A DNA stretch of 64,000 nucleotides from Alphaproteobacteria bacterium (GTDB taxonomy: Bacteria; Pseudomonadota; Alphaproteobacteria; Rhodospirillales; Rhodospirillaceae): contig JAURPI010000017.1 in the NCBI GenBank assembly GCA_030835385.1, positions 124,001-188,000 of the forward strand, written 5' to 3'. Positions 1 to 9,566 of the stretch are shown here, piece by piece (position 1 is the first letter of the stretch; every line of letters starts with the position of its first letter). A model generated the notes under the pieces. The model made no database searches and had not been told where the DNA came from. It saw only the letters and a list, made by a program, of their open reading frames with translations. The position numbers and the translations under genes were made by a program.

Positions 1-34
1 TACGTCTTGAACCTTAAGGCCTACGGACCATCAT

Positions 35-1123
35 ATGACCGCCCCCTCTCTCTCCGCGCATGACGCCCGCCGCATCCGGCTTTGGCTTCTGATCTGTGCC
101 GGCATGGTCTTCATAATGGTCGTGTTAGGCGGCGCGACGCGGTTGACGGAATCCGGCCTCTCGATGGTCGAGTGGCAGCCTTTGACCATTCTACCCCCCC
201 TCAACGAGGCAGAATGGGCTGCAGAGTTTGAAAACTACATGCAGTATCCGGAGTACCAGAAAGTGAACTCCTGGATGACGGTCGAGGATTTCAAAGACAT
301 TTATTGGCTCGAGTATACCCATCGTCTTTGGGGTCGGTTGATTGGTTTCGTTTTTGCGCTGCCATTCTTCTGGTTTATTGCAACAGGGCGTGCCCGCGGA
401 CGGTTCGCGTGGACGTTGGGCGGACTGCTGGTTCTTGGTGGCGCCCAAGGCGTCCTCGGGTGGTACATGGTCGCGAGCGGGCTTGTAGATCGTCCAGATG
501 TCAGCCAGTACCGTCTCGCTGCGCACCTTATACTGGCCTTTGTTGTTTATGGTCTGTTGATCTGGGTCGCCCTGGGCGTCAAGAGCGCCGACGAGCCACC
601 GCCGGACGACCCCCGCCCACAGCCTGTTACCGCGCGCCTTGCTCTTGGCGCTGCCTTGACGATCTTGCTAGTTGTTGTTTCGGGAGCTTTTGTCGCCGGA
701 CTCAATGCAGGACTGATCTACAACACCTTTCCGTTGATGGATGGTCAGATCATTCCCGACGGTCTGTATGACCTCGCCCCCTGGCACCTGAATTGGTTCG
801 AGAACATCATGACCGTTCAGTTTAATCACCGAATTTTAGGTATAACCCTCGTTGTCCTGATTAGCGCAACCTGGTGGCGGATCCGGTCGAGCACGGCGTC
901 CGAATCCGTAAAAACCCTAGCCAATGCTTTCGCCGCAATGGCCATTATCCAGGCAGGTCTTGGAATCGCGACGCTTCTCCTAGTGGTCCCGCTTTGGCTT
1001 GCTCTTCTACATCAAACTGGCGCCTTGATCCTTTTCACTTTGGGTGTGACCATCGCCCGACTCGTTCACACACCTAAGCCACACAACGCCGTATCGACGT
1101 CACCAGCTCTCGACGCCGCCTAA
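35..1123 (+). CDS. ctaA: Heme A synthase, COX15/CtaA family
   Basis: Integral membrane enzyme that converts heme O to heme A for aa3-type cytochrome c oxidase. The 362-residue protein has the usual length and about eight hydrophobic segments. Family signatures are visible: an N-terminal GGATRLTESGLS segment following the first membrane helix, EYTHRLWGR near residue 93, a histidine in the AAHLILAF helix, FNHRILG near residue 264 and a late HQTGA. These four histidine-bearing helices are the expected heme ligands. The alphaproteobacterial/mitochondrial (type 2) form is suggested by the long loop after the first helix. The ATG start directly precedes a short polar N-terminus. tldD follows 27 bases downstream in the same direction. 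Nothing unusual; upstream context lies outside the window. Confidence 0.95.
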   Translation: MTAPSLSAHDARRIRLWLLICAGMVFIMVVLGGATRLTESGLSMVEWQPLTILPPLNEAEWAAEFENYMQYPEYQKVNSWMTVEDFKDIYWLEYTHRLWGRLIGFVFALPFFWFIATGRARGRFAWTLGGLLVLGGAQGVLGWYMVASGLVDRPDVSQYRLAAHLILAFVVYGLLIWVALGVKSADEPPPDDPRPQPVTARLALGAALTILLVVVSGAFVAGLNAGLIYNTFPLMDGQIIPDGLYDLAPWHLNWFENIMTVQFNHRILGITLVVLISATWWRIRSSTASESVKTLANAFAAMAIIQAGLGIATLLLVVPLWLALLHQTGALILFTLGVTIARLVHTPKPHNAVSTSPALDAA

Positions 1124-1150
1124 CTCTGAACTCAAGGACACCGCCTTCAC

Positions 1151-2584
1151 ATGAGCGACCTTTCTGTAACCGACGATCTCTTTTTCTCCCGCACAGCCAT
1201 GGACAAGCATTCTGTAGAGAAAACGGTATCTAACACTTTGTCTGGCTGCGACGACGGTGAACTATATTTTGAATACAGCCAATCTGAGAGCTTGAGCTTT
1301 GACGACGGACGCATACGATCCGCATCCTTCGACACTGAACAAGGTTTTGGTTTGCGCGCACTAGTCGGTGAGACAACTGGCTTCGCACACTCTACGACGA
1401 TGACCGAGGCTGCCATCGCCCGCGCCGCTGAAACCGTTCAGGCGGTCAAATCCGGCCACGGCGGGACCCTCGCCGACCCACCAACTGGCACAAATCGCGC
1501 CCTATACGCAGATGAGAACCCGCTGCCGCTTATTCCATACGAAACTAAGGTGAAAACCCTAGAGGCCATCGATAGCTATGCCCGTGGCAAGAACAGCAAA
1601 GTTAAACAGGTCTCTGCCTCCATGGCGGCATCGTGGCAAGCGGTTCAGATCATGCGCGCTGACGGCATTTCGGTCGGCGACATTCGCCCTCTTATCCGTT
1701 TAAACGTTTCTATTGTCGTGGGTGAAGGCGACCGTATGGAGATGGGATCATACGGTACTGGTGGGCGAACAAGTTACAGCCAATTCCTTGATGAAGGCAC
1801 CTGGACCGGTGCTGTCGATGAGGCATTAAGACAAGCGTTGGTAAATTTGGAAAGTGTTGACACCCCTGGCGGCGAAATGCCCGTTGTTCTAGGACCGGGG
1901 TGGCCAGGCATCTTGCTTCATGAAGCCGTGGGTCACGGCCTAGAAGGTGACTTTAACCGCAAACAGACTTCGGCCTTCTATGATCTGGTCGGCAAGCAGG
2001 TAGCTGCAAAAGGTGTGACCGTCATTGATGACGGGACCATTGTTGATCGGCGAGGCTCCCTCACCATCGACGATGAGGGTACGCCCACATCGAAAACCAC
2101 TCTGATCGAAGACGGTATACTTGTCGGATTCCTGCAAGATCGCCTCAACGCGCGACTGATGGGTGTTCGGCCAACTGGAAACGGTCGCCGTCAATCATAC
2201 TCACACCACCCGATGCCACGCATGACCAATACTTACATGGCGAACGGGAATCATGATCCCGAAGAAATCATCAAGTCGGTGGACAAAGGGCTTTACGCCG
2301 TGAACTTCGGTGGCGGTCAAGTCGACATCACCTCCGGCAAGTTCGTGTTCTCAGCAACAGAAGCCTACCTCATTGAGAACGGCAAAATTGGGGCGCCGGT
2401 TAAGGGCGCAACTTTGATCGGAAATGGCCCGGACTGCCTTACCGAGGTTTCGATGATCGGTAACGATATGATGCTCGATCCGGGCATCGGCACGTGTGGC
2501 AAGGATGGCCAAGGCGTACCCGTGGGCGTTGGTCAGCCAACGCTAAAACTAGACGCACTCACGGTTGGTGGGACGGCCGTTTAG
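1151..2584 (+). CDS. tldD: Metalloprotease TldD
   Basis: TldD is the catalytic partner of TldE/PmbA in a cytoplasmic heterodimeric zinc protease that processes unfolded or modified peptides and regulates toxin-antitoxin and microcin systems in other bacteria. The 477-residue length is normal. The zinc-binding HExxxH motif appears as HEAVGHGLEGD near residues 257-267, and the conserved C-terminal segment with CGKDGQG and VGVGQPTLK is present. No tldE/pmbA is in the window, as is common since the partners are usually unlinked. It sits 27 bases after ctaA and converges with the minus-strand gene ending at 2588, leaving almost no intergenic space. Confidence 0.96.
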   Translation: MSDLSVTDDLFFSRTAMDKHSVEKTVSNTLSGCDDGELYFEYSQSESLSFDDGRIRSASFDTEQGFGLRALVGETTGFAHSTTMTEAAIARAAETVQAVKSGHGGTLADPPTGTNRALYADENPLPLIPYETKVKTLEAIDSYARGKNSKVKQVSASMAASWQAVQIMRADGISVGDIRPLIRLNVSIVVGEGDRMEMGSYGTGGRTSYSQFLDEGTWTGAVDEALRQALVNLESVDTPGGEMPVVLGPGWPGILLHEAVGHGLEGDFNRKQTSAFYDLVGKQVAAKGVTVIDDGTIVDRRGSLTIDDEGTPTSKTTLIEDGILVGFLQDRLNARLMGVRPTGNGRRQSYSHHPMPRMTNTYMANGNHDPEEIIKSVDKGLYAVNFGGGQVDITSGKFVFSATEAYLIENGKIGAPVKGATLIGNGPDCLTEVSMIGNDMMLDPGIGTCGKDGQGVPVGVGQPTLKLDALTVGGTAV

Positions 2585-2587
2585 CCC

Positions 2588-3619
2588 CTATTGCCCTGCC
2601 ATCGCCGCTTCCAAGCGAGGGTCGTGTGGCGCGGCGACTTTGCACCTTGCGCTTGCCCATTCGGTCGTGAAACCGACCCGATTGCTAGACGGTTCTGCCC
2701 ATGCAAATCCCAAGACCTTACTTTCTTTGTACTCGCCAGGCTCACCGTCGTGCAGCGTCAAGCGCAGGAGATCAACGTAGTTGCGGCCAGAGTTAGACGG
2801 CCAAAGAGAGTTTAGAAATTCAATATGAAGCTCTCTTGGCTCAGCTTCATCGGTCTCAAAAGTGAAGATATCGCCTCGGTCATGCATGAAGAACGGATTG
2901 ATAACTTGGGTAGTGCCGTCCGCGAGCCGCAACGAGGCAAAACATTCGTAACGTTGCGCCTTGGACAAACGCAAATGAGTGCGGTCCTCCCGCCCAGCAA
3001 AAAGAGTTCCATCTGCCAGTGTGCCATTGTCATAAATCCAGAGCTGCGTTGGATTGAGAATCCACTCCGCATCCCACGTCATTTGCTGGCCACTTCTCTT
3101 TGACACCATGGTGCACTGTCCGTGATCACCAAGAAGACCACGCAACTGTTTGCCGTGGCGGCGCCAATTGAATGTACAGTTGCCGCCAAAATCTGGGTCC
3201 GGTGCAATTGTCGACCACATCTCAGGGTGAAGATGAGCGTCGACATAGTTTTCAGGGTCTTTAATGCGTCTGCCTGAGATCGATACCCGACTGTTCTCTT
3301 CATCCATTGAAATAAGAAAGACCTGCTGTTGACCGGGGAAAATTGTCCCGTCGTCACCATCAAGCCGAATCTGCGTATAGATGACATGCTCAGCCAGATG
3401 AGGTGCATCAATCTCTGCGAACACGCGATAGTAAATCTCGTGTTCACCGTCCGGCGGCGCACCTAATGCACGCTCCAGATAAACCTGCGGAATGGACGTG
3501 TACTCACCCGGCAACCAAGCCAACAAGTCTTCTAAGACCTTAGCCAATTCGGGTTTTGAGTTCGTCGCTGAAACTGGCGGCGCCAACAACAATACAAACG
3601 CGAGAATTAAATACCTCAT
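2588..3619 (-). CDS. Secreted CpcT/CpeT-like protein
   Basis: Exported protein of about 343 residues. The ATG at 3619 is preferred over an upstream GTG at 3631 because it follows a G-rich ribosome binding site and opens directly into a signal peptide (MRYLILAFVLLLAPPVSA). The mature part resembles the CpcT/CpeT family: LLAWLPGEYTS near the N-terminus, a YTQ segment, and a later GNCTFNWRR...G...C pattern. In cyanobacteria this family attaches bilins to phycobiliproteins; its role in non-phototrophs is unknown to me. A divergent relative lies at 51878-52870. The family call comes from pattern recognition of W/G/C positions, not alignment. It is convergent with tldD and downstream of an exported hydrolase. 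Confidence 0.6.
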   Translation of the reverse strand: MRYLILAFVLLLAPPVSATNSKPELAKVLEDLLAWLPGEYTSIPQVYLERALGAPPDGEHEIYYRVFAEIDAPHLAEHVIYTQIRLDGDDGTIFPGQQQVFLISMDEENSRVSISGRRIKDPENYVDAHLHPEMWSTIAPDPDFGGNCTFNWRRHGKQLRGLLGDHGQCTMVSKRSGQQMTWDAEWILNPTQLWIYDNGTLADGTLFAGREDRTHLRLSKAQRYECFASLRLADGTTQVINPFFMHDRGDIFTFETDEAEPRELHIEFLNSLWPSNSGRNYVDLLRLTLHDGEPGEYKESKVLGFAWAEPSSNRVGFTTEWASARCKVAAPHDPRLEAAMAGQ

Positions 3620-3689
3620 GATTCCCCCCACCCCTCTATCTCAGTAAGCGTAGGCCGACATAAGAGAAAGGGAAAGATGTTTAGGGTCT

Positions 3690-4658
3690 TTAAGGCTGAC
3701 TTAAATTGGGGCGCGATCCAGCCGATTCTGGAAGATTATTGGACCTCAGAAAGGTCAATGCAGCTTGATTGGATTTCGCGTAGGCATCCAGAAAAGCTGT
3801 GCTGACGCCATTTAGAATAGCGACAGCCTCACGGTCATAAGATTTCTCCAAAGGCGCACGGCACCAACCACCGCTGAGATAGTGGTTCACACCGTCGACC
3901 CATAAATAGTGTTTGTCCGTGGAACCGTCCTGTATTTCACTCACCATCTTATACTGAAACGGAATATTGGAGTTGTCTCGAGACTCCGAGCCGTAATCGT
4001 CGGTTCCTGTGTACACAAAAGTCGGAATGGTGATCGAGCGCCATGGCTTTCCGGGCAGTGTCGGATTGTGTCCCGGTTCACTGAGCAGCAAGGCAGCGGC
4101 AAAACGACCTTCAGATGACTCAATCTTTTGCCTGCTAAACGGATTCTCTATGACCATGCCTGTCACAGATAACGTCGTGGCAGCACCCATGGAATGCCCC
4201 GCCGCAACGAATGTCTCGTAGTCGATCTTTCCGGCCAAAGCGGGCGTCTGGGATTCAATATCGCTGAGGTGATCAAGCACCAAAGACATATCGCTCATGC
4301 GCTGGCGAATAATCCCTTCCATCATCCGTGGCTCTACCTTCGCCATATCAAATCCGGTTGATTTTGAATCTGGATGGGTTGGCTGAATCACTACATACCC
4401 ATGAGAGACCCAGTGATCGCCAACGACACTGTAACTCCCGCCGACACATCCACCCCCGTGGGAGAGCACGACCACGGGATACGGCCCGCCGGAGTGCGGA
4501 TAGGCAACACGCAGAGCCAGGGCTCGATTGTCCTCATCTATGACGACTTGATCAGCGACAACAACATCGAGAGGACCGGAGTTAGGCTTATAGGCGTCGG
4601 TAGCATTAGCAGCCGTCGTCAATAGGAACGTAAACAGTAAGAGTAATTTGATCATCAT
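3690..4658 (-). CDS. Secreted alpha/beta hydrolase (PAF-acetylhydrolase/chlorophyllase-like)
   Basis: Exported serine hydrolase of about 322 residues. It begins with a leader (MMIKLLLLFTFLLTTAANA); ATG 4658 or 4655 is chosen over a TTG at 4664. The oxyanion-hole strand VVLSHGGGC, the nucleophile elbow GHSMGA, an Asp in YTGTDDYG and a late His in DGVNHYLSGG supply a plausible Ser-Asp-His triad. The arrangement resembles the platelet-activating-factor acetylhydrolase, dienelactone hydrolase and chlorophyllase branches; substrate cannot be assigned. It lies 15 bases downstream of the large exported protein at 4674-6494 and is probably co-transcribed with it, so both may act on one periplasmic substrate. 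Confidence 0.8.
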   Translation of the reverse strand: MMIKLLLLFTFLLTTAANATDAYKPNSGPLDVVVADQVVIDEDNRALALRVAYPHSGGPYPVVVLSHGGGCVGGSYSVVGDHWVSHGYVVIQPTHPDSKSTGFDMAKVEPRMMEGIIRQRMSDMSLVLDHLSDIESQTPALAGKIDYETFVAAGHSMGAATTLSVTGMVIENPFSRQKIESSEGRFAAALLLSEPGHNPTLPGKPWRSITIPTFVYTGTDDYGSESRDNSNIPFQYKMVSEIQDGSTDKHYLWVDGVNHYLSGGWCRAPLEKSYDREAVAILNGVSTAFLDAYAKSNQAALTFLRSNNLPESAGSRPNLSQP

Positions 4659-4673
4659 GATCAAACCATCACC

Positions 4674-6494
4674 CTATCGAGACGCTTTTTGAACCTTTGC
4701 CTGACCCATCTCCATGTGGCGGACGACTTTTTCAGCCAAGAACTCGCCCATTCGGGGATCCTCATTGATTGGATCCCAGACGGCCCAGGTGCCGGTGAAC
4801 TGGTTCTGGACAGGCTGCTCATCACTTGGCGGGCCCTGTGCAGGGTCATATCCAAGGTGACCATAGGCGGAAAGGTCGCGCACCAAATGAGGGTCTGTGT
4901 CCTGCATGGCTTGATCAATTGGCGTCTGGCGCAGCGGCGGATACGGCTGTGCTGTTCCACAGCCATCCATAACAAAACAGCAGGACTCTGAACGCGGTGC
5001 GTCGACTGGTGCACCAACGGGGCGACACATGGTGTCAGCCTGACGACCCCAATATTCCGCGAAGGGGTGGCCATGATTGGGATACCGATCAAAGTCTCCT
5101 GCGGCCTCATAGAGCCAGGTCTTGGTGCCAATCTCTTTACCGATTTGATTTGGCACTTCCACGAGAGTCAGAACGGAATCGATCACAACCTGAGTAAAGA
5201 CAACTACAATGTGCTTCACGCCGCGATCCTTGAGAAACTCCAGACCATCCCAATAGAAATACTTTTGATCTCCGCCGGGTGGGACCTTGTCGGTTTCATA
5301 CAACCAGCGGTGACCAAGGTTCTCTGCCCGCATATCACGGGACCGCTCCAGGTTGGACCGCACACGCCCGCCGAGTTTGATGTTTGGATTCTCGACCCGA
5401 AGCCCCATCCACGTACTGATGATGTTATCTGGCTCAATATCTGGATGAGTGCGCAGCACCTCAGCCTTGAGCATGTCGTTGAGCGCGACCGTATCATTGA
5501 CCTTGGGATCATAGGTCTCGTTGCCGTCCCGGATTGAATGATTGATGATCATCACCGCCGTATCCTTGTCCGCCACAGCAGGATTAAGACGTTTTTCGAT
5601 TCCTTTTATGTATAGCGCTGCAAAAGCAGGGTCTTCCGTCACCGGATTAGGGCGGCCCTCTAAGGGAACAACACTGTCTTTGGTCGGGGTTCCCAAGCTG
5701 CGGGTCCAATTTTCGGGCTCAAGAGGATAAGACTCCCGCATCAAATCAGTTGGATCGTTGACCCATGTGACAGGAATGTCCGTTCCGTTCTTGGCATTGT
5801 AGCGATACACGACGTCGCGGGTTACGCGGACCACGTCATAGCTTTTCCAAAAACGTACCCCAGCAGTTGTCATGTCGATCATGACGATTTCGTCAACGCC
5901 CTCGGCCAACAAGCGCTCGGCGGGACCGTCAATGTTATATCGCTCAGGATCACAGCCGGCCCATGGCCCTCCATCCGGCTCACTGCCACAATAAGTTAGG
6001 CGGGAGCCACCCTCCACCTGCGGTTCATAAAGTCGGCGTGGGTCGGGCAAAAATTTCGTCTGCTCGAGGGAACCGATCCATTGGGCTTTATCGACGAAGA
6101 ATGTGACACCCAGGTCCGCTTCGCGCGCCTTGAGCGCAGCCGTCATATCCTCCATTTGTTTTTGAGTGCGCTGAGCGTTGGGGTCGTGACCTATGCGATC
6201 ATCTTGAAAGGTGTACTTGTCCAACTGAGACGCCACATTGCTATAGCTCTGACCATCTCCAAACGAAGCGACTGTAGGCCAGGCCTCTTCATTCCAGATC
6301 ACCCGTTGGTAAATCGCGGAATGAGGGTCATAGGCGAAGATCTGCATTGAGCTATCCCACAAACTCTCAATGTCGGTGCTCTCCGAACCGCCATGAACGA
6401 CATAAAGCACGCCGACCTTGCGGTTATCTGCCTCAGCGAGATTAAACCCTGCAATGCATGCGAACACTACGCAGATGGCCAATACTTGTTTCAT
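4674..6494 (-). CDS. Large exported protein, possibly chelatase-like fold
   Basis: Unassigned exported protein of about 606 residues. The ATG at 6494 opens a clean signal peptide (MKQVLAICVVFACIAGFNLAEA); an in-frame ATG at 6515 and GTG at 6521 are alternatives. The mature protein starts with GVLYVVHGGSE, and a later stretch reads VKHIVVVFTQVVIDSVLTL followed by EVPNQIGKEIG. That layout faintly recalls the ferrochelatase/CbiX half-domains (start-of-domain HG, then a DS.LTL.E segment), hence the tentative fold call. Several Cys pairs occur in the C-terminal third (CRP, SCCF, CGT). It is the first gene of a two-gene minus-strand operon with the hydrolase at 3690-4658 and is divergent from the flavoprotein at 6792. 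Function is unknown. Confidence 0.5.
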   Translation of the reverse strand: MKQVLAICVVFACIAGFNLAEADNRKVGVLYVVHGGSESTDIESLWDSSMQIFAYDPHSAIYQRVIWNEEAWPTVASFGDGQSYSNVASQLDKYTFQDDRIGHDPNAQRTQKQMEDMTAALKAREADLGVTFFVDKAQWIGSLEQTKFLPDPRRLYEPQVEGGSRLTYCGSEPDGGPWAGCDPERYNIDGPAERLLAEGVDEIVMIDMTTAGVRFWKSYDVVRVTRDVVYRYNAKNGTDIPVTWVNDPTDLMRESYPLEPENWTRSLGTPTKDSVVPLEGRPNPVTEDPAFAALYIKGIEKRLNPAVADKDTAVMIINHSIRDGNETYDPKVNDTVALNDMLKAEVLRTHPDIEPDNIISTWMGLRVENPNIKLGGRVRSNLERSRDMRAENLGHRWLYETDKVPPGGDQKYFYWDGLEFLKDRGVKHIVVVFTQVVIDSVLTLVEVPNQIGKEIGTKTWLYEAAGDFDRYPNHGHPFAEYWGRQADTMCRPVGAPVDAPRSESCCFVMDGCGTAQPYPPLRQTPIDQAMQDTDPHLVRDLSAYGHLGYDPAQGPPSDEQPVQNQFTGTWAVWDPINEDPRMGEFLAEKVVRHMEMGQAKVQKASR

Positions 6495-6791
6495 AATTGA
6501 TACGCCCCTAAACATGATCACTCTCTTTGTACTAGGACCAGCAGTTTTAGATTATCTGATCCGCGTCACATTGATTTGAAAAACCTAAACGATGTTGCCG
6601 TAGCTTTGATGACCTGTCACCAGCGTATCTCGCCCAAGCAGAGCGCTATATCCCCGACGTTCTAGCCTGGGGTGACTCCTAACAGATCGTCAGATTGAGG
6701 GCTCGAACCACAGCAAAAATCCTGGCTTTGGTAACAATCACTCATTACCGTACCGGCCAGCAATAAAAAGATCACACAAGGAAAGCGCAGC

Positions 6792-8225
6792 ATGTCCAAT
6801 CACTGGGATATCGTCATCGTTGGCGCGGGCACCACTGGCATACCGGCAGCAATCAAAGCGTCAGAGCGCGGCGCGAAAGTATTGGTGGTCGATGTTGCAG
6901 ATAAAGTCGGCGGCACATTGCATTTATCTTCCGGCTCTATGAGTGCGGCAGGCTCTGCACTACAAAAAAAGAAGGGGATTGAGGACACGCCTGAAAAGCA
7001 TTTTCAGGACTGCATCCAGATTAACCACGGCACCGGCGATTACGACAAATTGCGGCTATGGCAAGAGAACTCCGCTGATACGCTTGATTGGATTATGTCG
7101 ATTGGGCTTGAGTACCCAGATGATAATCCGGTTATTGGGCAAGGCCACGAACCCTACTCCACCGCACGGATCACCACGCCGGCCACTGCCGGCAAGGCGT
7201 ACGCAGCTGTTCTCGAGACGGCATTTAATGAAGTTCTCGAAAGCGGCAATGTTGAACTGCGGCTCAACACACGGATGACAGACCTCATTGTCGGCGCCGA
7301 TGGAGCAGTCGAAGGTATCGTCGTGCAAACAGAGAATAACGATCGCGAAGAAATTCGCGCGTCGTCAACATTGTTGGCTTGTGGTGGATATTCCAACAAC
7401 GACGAACTCTGGGAAGAATTTCATAATCGTCCGAAGCGGGTTTACACCTACGAGCATTCCAAAGGCGATGGCATTCAGCTGGCTCGCAAACTCGGCGCCC
7501 AGTTACAGTTAGCCGATAATTTAATTATGACGTTCGGCGGAACGGTCGACGTCGATAAGCCAGATGATCATTGGATTCATACCGCCACATTCCCGGCCAT
7601 GCGCGCGCCGTGGGAAATTTTGGTGAACAACGAAGGTCGCCGTTTCATCAACGAAGAAGAAGAGAGCCAAGACTTCCGTGAACGGACAATCATGAACCAA
7701 ACTGACTGGAGCTGTTGGCTGGTCTATGACCAGGGCATTCTGGATCAAGCACCACAGCTATTCATAAGCTGGGACGCAGAGAAAATTGAGCGAGCATTTG
7801 AATCTCATCCTGATTATTCCCGCGCGGATACCATTGAAGACTTGGCTGACAAGTGCAGCCTCCCTGCTGATAACCTGAAAGCAACAATCGACCAATTCAA
7901 TAAAGGGCGCGTCGTAAGTTCAGATCAGTGGGGACGCAAACACACACCAGCCCCAATTGAGAAAGGGCCATTCTACGCAATCAAGCACTACGCCATATCG
8001 GTCGTCAGTTTTGGTGGAATCGCCTGCGACAATGAATTGCGCGTTCTCGATGCGAATGGCAAGTCCATTCCCAAACTCTATGCCGGCGGTGAAATGCTGG
8101 GATTAGGCATTTGGGGCAATGCGTATCTTGGTGGCTCCAGCGTGGGGGGCTGCATGACCATGGGTCGATTGCTCGGGGAGCGATTCCTAAACTGGGAAAC
8201 TACGGCCGCTACCGCAGCTGAATAA
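6792..8225 (+). CDS. FAD-dependent oxidoreductase, fumarate reductase/3-ketosteroid dehydrogenase-like
   Basis: Flavoprotein of 477 residues in the FAD_binding_2 family, which includes fumarate reductases, urocanate reductases and 3-oxosteroid 1-dehydrogenases. The ADP-binding Rossmann motif GAGTTGIPAA sits at residues 10-19 and is followed by KVLVVD; a GG(T)LHLSSG segment and a C-terminal LYAGGEMLG...GGSSVGGCMTMGR motif complete the FAD site. There is no signal peptide, no heme motif and no FMN domain, so it is likely cytoplasmic. A good ribosome binding site (AGGAAAG) precedes the ATG. The divergent region 6522-6791 separates it from the exported protein gene. Substrate unknown; the neighbouring MFS carrier and alpha/beta hydrolases fit a catabolic role. 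Confidence 0.8.
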   Translation: MSNHWDIVIVGAGTTGIPAAIKASERGAKVLVVDVADKVGGTLHLSSGSMSAAGSALQKKKGIEDTPEKHFQDCIQINHGTGDYDKLRLWQENSADTLDWIMSIGLEYPDDNPVIGQGHEPYSTARITTPATAGKAYAAVLETAFNEVLESGNVELRLNTRMTDLIVGADGAVEGIVVQTENNDREEIRASSTLLACGGYSNNDELWEEFHNRPKRVYTYEHSKGDGIQLARKLGAQLQLADNLIMTFGGTVDVDKPDDHWIHTATFPAMRAPWEILVNNEGRRFINEEEESQDFRERTIMNQTDWSCWLVYDQGILDQAPQLFISWDAEKIERAFESHPDYSRADTIEDLADKCSLPADNLKATIDQFNKGRVVSSDQWGRKHTPAPIEKGPFYAIKHYAISVVSFGGIACDNELRVLDANGKSIPKLYAGGEMLGLGIWGNAYLGGSSVGGCMTMGRLLGERFLNWETTAATAAE

Positions 8226-8315
8226 ATCACACCGGGGAAGCAACCCGACTAAAACGACAAGGCCTATGAAGCTACCCACAAGTGCTCGAACAGACATACC
8301 TTCAACTCAATGAGT

Positions 8316-9560
8316 TCACGCTGCAGCTTGCAATCGTCTTTTGGGAAGACGGTTCGCAACTTCAAGACACACCAAAGACAGCACAGCGAAAATAATGCCT
8401 CCAGATGACATCTCAGTGATTGTCGCGCCTTGATCAATGAGCCATCCCGTTAGAACCATAGCACCTGACGCAACAGTAACGTTGAAGAAGATATTGAATG
8501 AGCGGATCGCGCCCATATGCTTGGTCCCGTATAACTCAGCCCAAATCGTGACATACACCACCAAACTCAAACCAAAAGTTAGACCCGTAAGCGCCATCAC
8601 GACTGGAATGGTGATCGGTGAATCAAAAAACGAGAGCGCGATAAGAGCCGGTATCAGGGGCAACACGCAAAACCGAATCAGGCGATGAGACTTATAGCGA
8701 TCAATCAGGGTGCCGCATGTCAATGTCGCGATAAGTGAGACCAGAGCGTAAAGACTGTAGCTCCCAGCAAAGGCTGTGAGATCCCATGCTTTCGTTTCTA
8801 CAATAAACAATTGATGGAACTGAATTGAGAAGACGACACATGGCACAACTACGATACAAGGTTGAATGAGCCAGAATCTGGGATCGGTTAGCACGTCGGA
8901 TAAAGTCCATTGCCGCACAGAGTCCCTGACGGAAGCCGTAGCATTCATTGCCAGCTTAGACTCGTACTCGCGGTGTCGGTGCCCATGCCCCCACAGTTGG
9001 AACATGAGGAGCGGCAATATAATCAGGAGCACAAACCAGCCCGAAAGCGACCAAGCATCCCGCCACCCAAAACTGGTGAGCAACCAGGCCCCGATCAACG
9101 GAAATATTGCATAGCCGAGGGCGTAACCCGTTCCAGAGACAGCTGCTGCTTTGCCACGATCTTCATCGAAGTAACGCGCCATGCTCACCTGGGCACAGAC
9201 ACCCCACAACCCTTGGGCTGCAAACCGAACCGCAAATATTGCTGCAAATAATCCCAAGACCGTTGTTGTTACTGAAAAAAGCCAGCACCCAATAGCAACA
9301 AACACCGTAGTCGCCGCTGCAAACCACCGCAGATCAACGCGGTCCAGAAGGCGCCCAGTCGCAAGAAGAAGAACTGAACCCAGTATCGTCGCCGTGCCAT
9401 ACAGCGCAGCCAGCTCACCATGACTTAGGGAGAGCGCTGTTCGGATTTCGCCATTGTATAGAGAAACGTAGAAAGTTTGCCCGAGAGCAACAAAGACATT
9501 AAGGCCAAACCCAAAACTCAAGAAACGCGGATGGGCCAGTAGAAATCGGAAGTAACCCAT
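8316..9560 (-). CDS. MFS transporter
   Basis: Major facilitator of 414 residues with about twelve hydrophobic segments. The loop after the second helix reads GRLLDRVDLRW, the degenerate MFS motif, and there is a second copy at mid-protein (GTLIDRYKSHR). The two tandem alpha/beta hydrolase genes lie immediately upstream (6-base gap to the stop of 9567-10388), so the three genes probably form one transcript starting near 11218. By context it may import an ester or lactone that the hydrolases cleave; that is inference. Confidence 0.85.
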   Translation of the reverse strand: MGYFRFLLAHPRFLSFGFGLNVFVALGQTFYVSLYNGEIRTALSLSHGELAALYGTATILGSVLLLATGRLLDRVDLRWFAAATTVFVAIGCWLFSVTTTVLGLFAAIFAVRFAAQGLWGVCAQVSMARYFDEDRGKAAAVSGTGYALGYAIFPLIGAWLLTSFGWRDAWSLSGWFVLLIILPLLMFQLWGHGHRHREYESKLAMNATASVRDSVRQWTLSDVLTDPRFWLIQPCIVVVPCVVFSIQFHQLFIVETKAWDLTAFAGSYSLYALVSLIATLTCGTLIDRYKSHRLIRFCVLPLIPALIALSFFDSPITIPVVMALTGLTFGLSLVVYVTIWAELYGTKHMGAIRSFNIFFNVTVASGAMVLTGWLIDQGATITEMSSGGIIFAVLSLVCLEVANRLPKRRLQAAA

Positions 9561-9566
9561 AAATTC

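Noticed and set aside
304-771. Plus-strand frame of 155 codons inside ctaA
   Set aside because: Out-of-frame shadow with Arg/Cys-rich composition typical of alternate frames.
5067-5537. Plus-strand frame of 156 codons
   Set aside because: Antisense shadow of the large exported protein; no recognisable domain or start signal.
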